Positions 13,068 through 14,077 of a DNA stretch of 14,077 nt are shown here, in pieces; position 1 is the stretch's first letter, and each line of letters begins with the position of its first letter. The position numbers and the translations under genes were made by a program. The notes under the pieces were generated by a model, which saw only the letters and a list, made by a program, of their open reading frames with translations, made no database searches and was not told the DNA's origin. Source of the stretch: Duncaniella sp. (lineage in GTDB: Bacteria > Bacteroidota > Bacteroidia > Bacteroidales > Muribaculaceae); assembly GCA_029052375.1 (NCBI GenBank), contig JAIDJD010000080.1, positions 1 through 14,077 of the forward strand, given 5' to 3'.

Positions 13068-14077
13068 GGCCTCTGCTCACCGCCGTCGCGCTCCTCCTCG
13101 GCACCCAGCTCTCGAGCGGCGCCGGAGAGGAGTTTCAGGCCGACTCTCTCGAGCTGTGCGAGGTAGTGGTGACGGCCACACGCACCCCCAAGACCCTCAA
13201 GGATGTCCCCGTGGCGACGCGCGTCATATCCGCGGCCGACATAGCCCGGACAGACGCCTCGGACATCAAGGAGCTCCTCACCGAGGAACTCCCCGGCCTT
13301 GAGTTCTCCTTCGCGATGGGACAGGAGACCACGCTGAGCATGAACGGCTTCGGAGGCAACGCCATCCTCTTTCTTGTCGACGGCGAGCGCCTGGCCGGAG
13401 AGACCATGGACAACGTGGACTACAACCGCCTGAACCTCGGCGGCGTAGGCCGGGTAGAGATAGTCAGGGGAGCGGCCTCGGCCCTGTACGGAGCCAATGC
13501 CGTAGGCGGTGTGGTCAACCTGATATCAAAGGAGAACACAGCGCCATGGCACCTCTCGCTCGACACCCGGTACGGCTCGGAGGGAGACAGGTGGAGGTCG
13601 GGAGGAGAACTCAGCTTCAACACCTCGCGGTGGAACTCGACCACCACCCTGCGCCACTCGAGAGCCTCGGCCGTGAGGCTGACGTCGGCATTCGACACCC
13701 GGTCGGCCATACACGAAATCTACGGCGGCACGGTGTCTGACATCCGCGAGAGGCTCGTATTCCGCGCCTCGGACCGCCTGCGCTTCATAGCCAGGGCCGG
13801 AGCTTTCAGGCGCGTCTCAAACCGCACCAACCATGACGACAGGTATGACGACATATCGGCCGGGCTCCGCGCCGTCTGGACTCCGGGCTCACGGCAGAAT
13901 CTCGAGGTCAGCTGCGCCTACGACCGCTACGACAAGGCGCGATACACAGGCGAGACGCGCACCAACGACCACGACTACTCCAACCGCCAGACCTCGCGCC
14001 CCGCCATCTACACCCGCCTCTTCGGCTCCAACGGCCTGACCGCAGGCGCCGACGTGATGCACGACCGCCTCGCCACA
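13064..14077 (+). CDS. TonB-dependent outer-membrane receptor, heme/cobalamin/siderophore type (partial)
   Basis: The first 338 residues are present and the frame remains open at the right edge; such receptors are usually 600-750 residues, so about half is missing. A signal peptide occupies about 1-20. A TonB box (EVVVTATRT, 33-41) leads directly into the plug, with no carboxypeptidase-like extension, so this is not a SusC-type glycan importer. Plug landmarks are LPGLEFS (76-82), ILFLVDGERLAGE (101-113), GRVEIVRGAASALYGANAVGGVVNLIS (129-155, conserved end of the plug), then barrel strands. The LVDGERL and NRLNL wording recalls HmuR/BtuB-like receptors, which suggests heme, cobalamin or a metal chelate; that is inference. 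The ATG overlaps the lipoprotein stop codon, so the two are translationally coupled. Confidence 0.92.
   Translation, partial: MRPLLTAVALLLGTQLSSGAGEEFQADSLELCEVVVTATRTPKTLKDVPVATRVISAADIARTDASDIKELLTEELPGLEFSFAMGQETTLSMNGFGGNAILFLVDGERLAGETMDNVDYNRLNLGGVGRVEIVRGAASALYGANAVGGVVNLISKENTAPWHLSLDTRYGSEGDRWRSGGELSFNTSRWNSTTTLRHSRASAVRLTSAFDTRSAIHEIYGGTVSDIRERLVFRASDRLRFIARAGAFRRVSNRTNHDDRYDDISAGLRAVWTPGSRQNLEVSCAYDRYDKARYTGETRTNDHDYSNRQTSRPAIYTRLFGSNGLTAGADVMHDRLAT

Overview
The window looks like chromosomal DNA from a GC-rich member of the Bacteroidales, most like the Muribaculaceae; the family is inferred. The evidence is promoter elements of the Bacteroidota type (TTTG or TTG about 20 bp upstream of TAnnTTTG), no Shine-Dalgarno sequences before starts, and typical protein types: a long fibronectin-III/choice-of-anchor-J surface protein with a sorting-type C-terminus, a calycin-like lipoprotein beside a TonB-dependent receptor, and a PiT phosphate transporter with a PhoU-like tail. 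No rRNA, tRNA, CRISPR array, insertion sequence or phage gene was seen.

Layout from left to right. Bases 1-417 are AT-rich and hold no convincing gene; they contain a + strand terminator (152-187) for something off the left edge and a - strand terminator (352-392). Next on the - strand is a 1445-residue secreted multidomain protein (418-4755) with its own promoter and a short tandem repeat upstream. Then, on the - strand, come a sugar O-acetyltransferase (5003-5581), a phosphate-selective-type porin (5613-6548) and a PiT phosphate transporter (6545-8803). Transporter and porin overlap by 4 bp. They are followed by a small GlsB/YeaQ-type membrane protein (8961-9215), a sensor histidine kinase (9313-10758) overlapping its OmpR-family response regulator (10736-11434), and a membrane-anchored OmpA-domain protein (11594-12340) with a strong terminator. 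The last two genes are divergent on the + strand: a calycin-like lipoprotein (12606-13067) and, overlapping its stop codon, a TonB-dependent receptor cut by the right edge (13064-14077).

How the parts may work together. The porin and PiT protein form a plausible outer-plus-inner-membrane phosphate uptake pair. The neighbouring two-component system could be its regulator: upstream of the regulator gene is a perfect 7-bp direct repeat with a 4-bp spacer (11-bp period), the geometry used by PhoB/OmpR-family regulators, and a weaker TTAA repeat with the same period lies upstream of the PiT gene. This link is inference. The lipoprotein and TonB receptor look like a high-affinity uptake pair, perhaps for heme or another metal-containing ligand.

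No clearly new system is visible. The most interesting signals are regulatory: two genes have a -7 element ending exactly 4 nt before the annotated ATG within a shared 15-nt motif, suggesting leaderless transcripts; the Pho-box-like repeat; and the tandem repeats upstream of the large surface protein.
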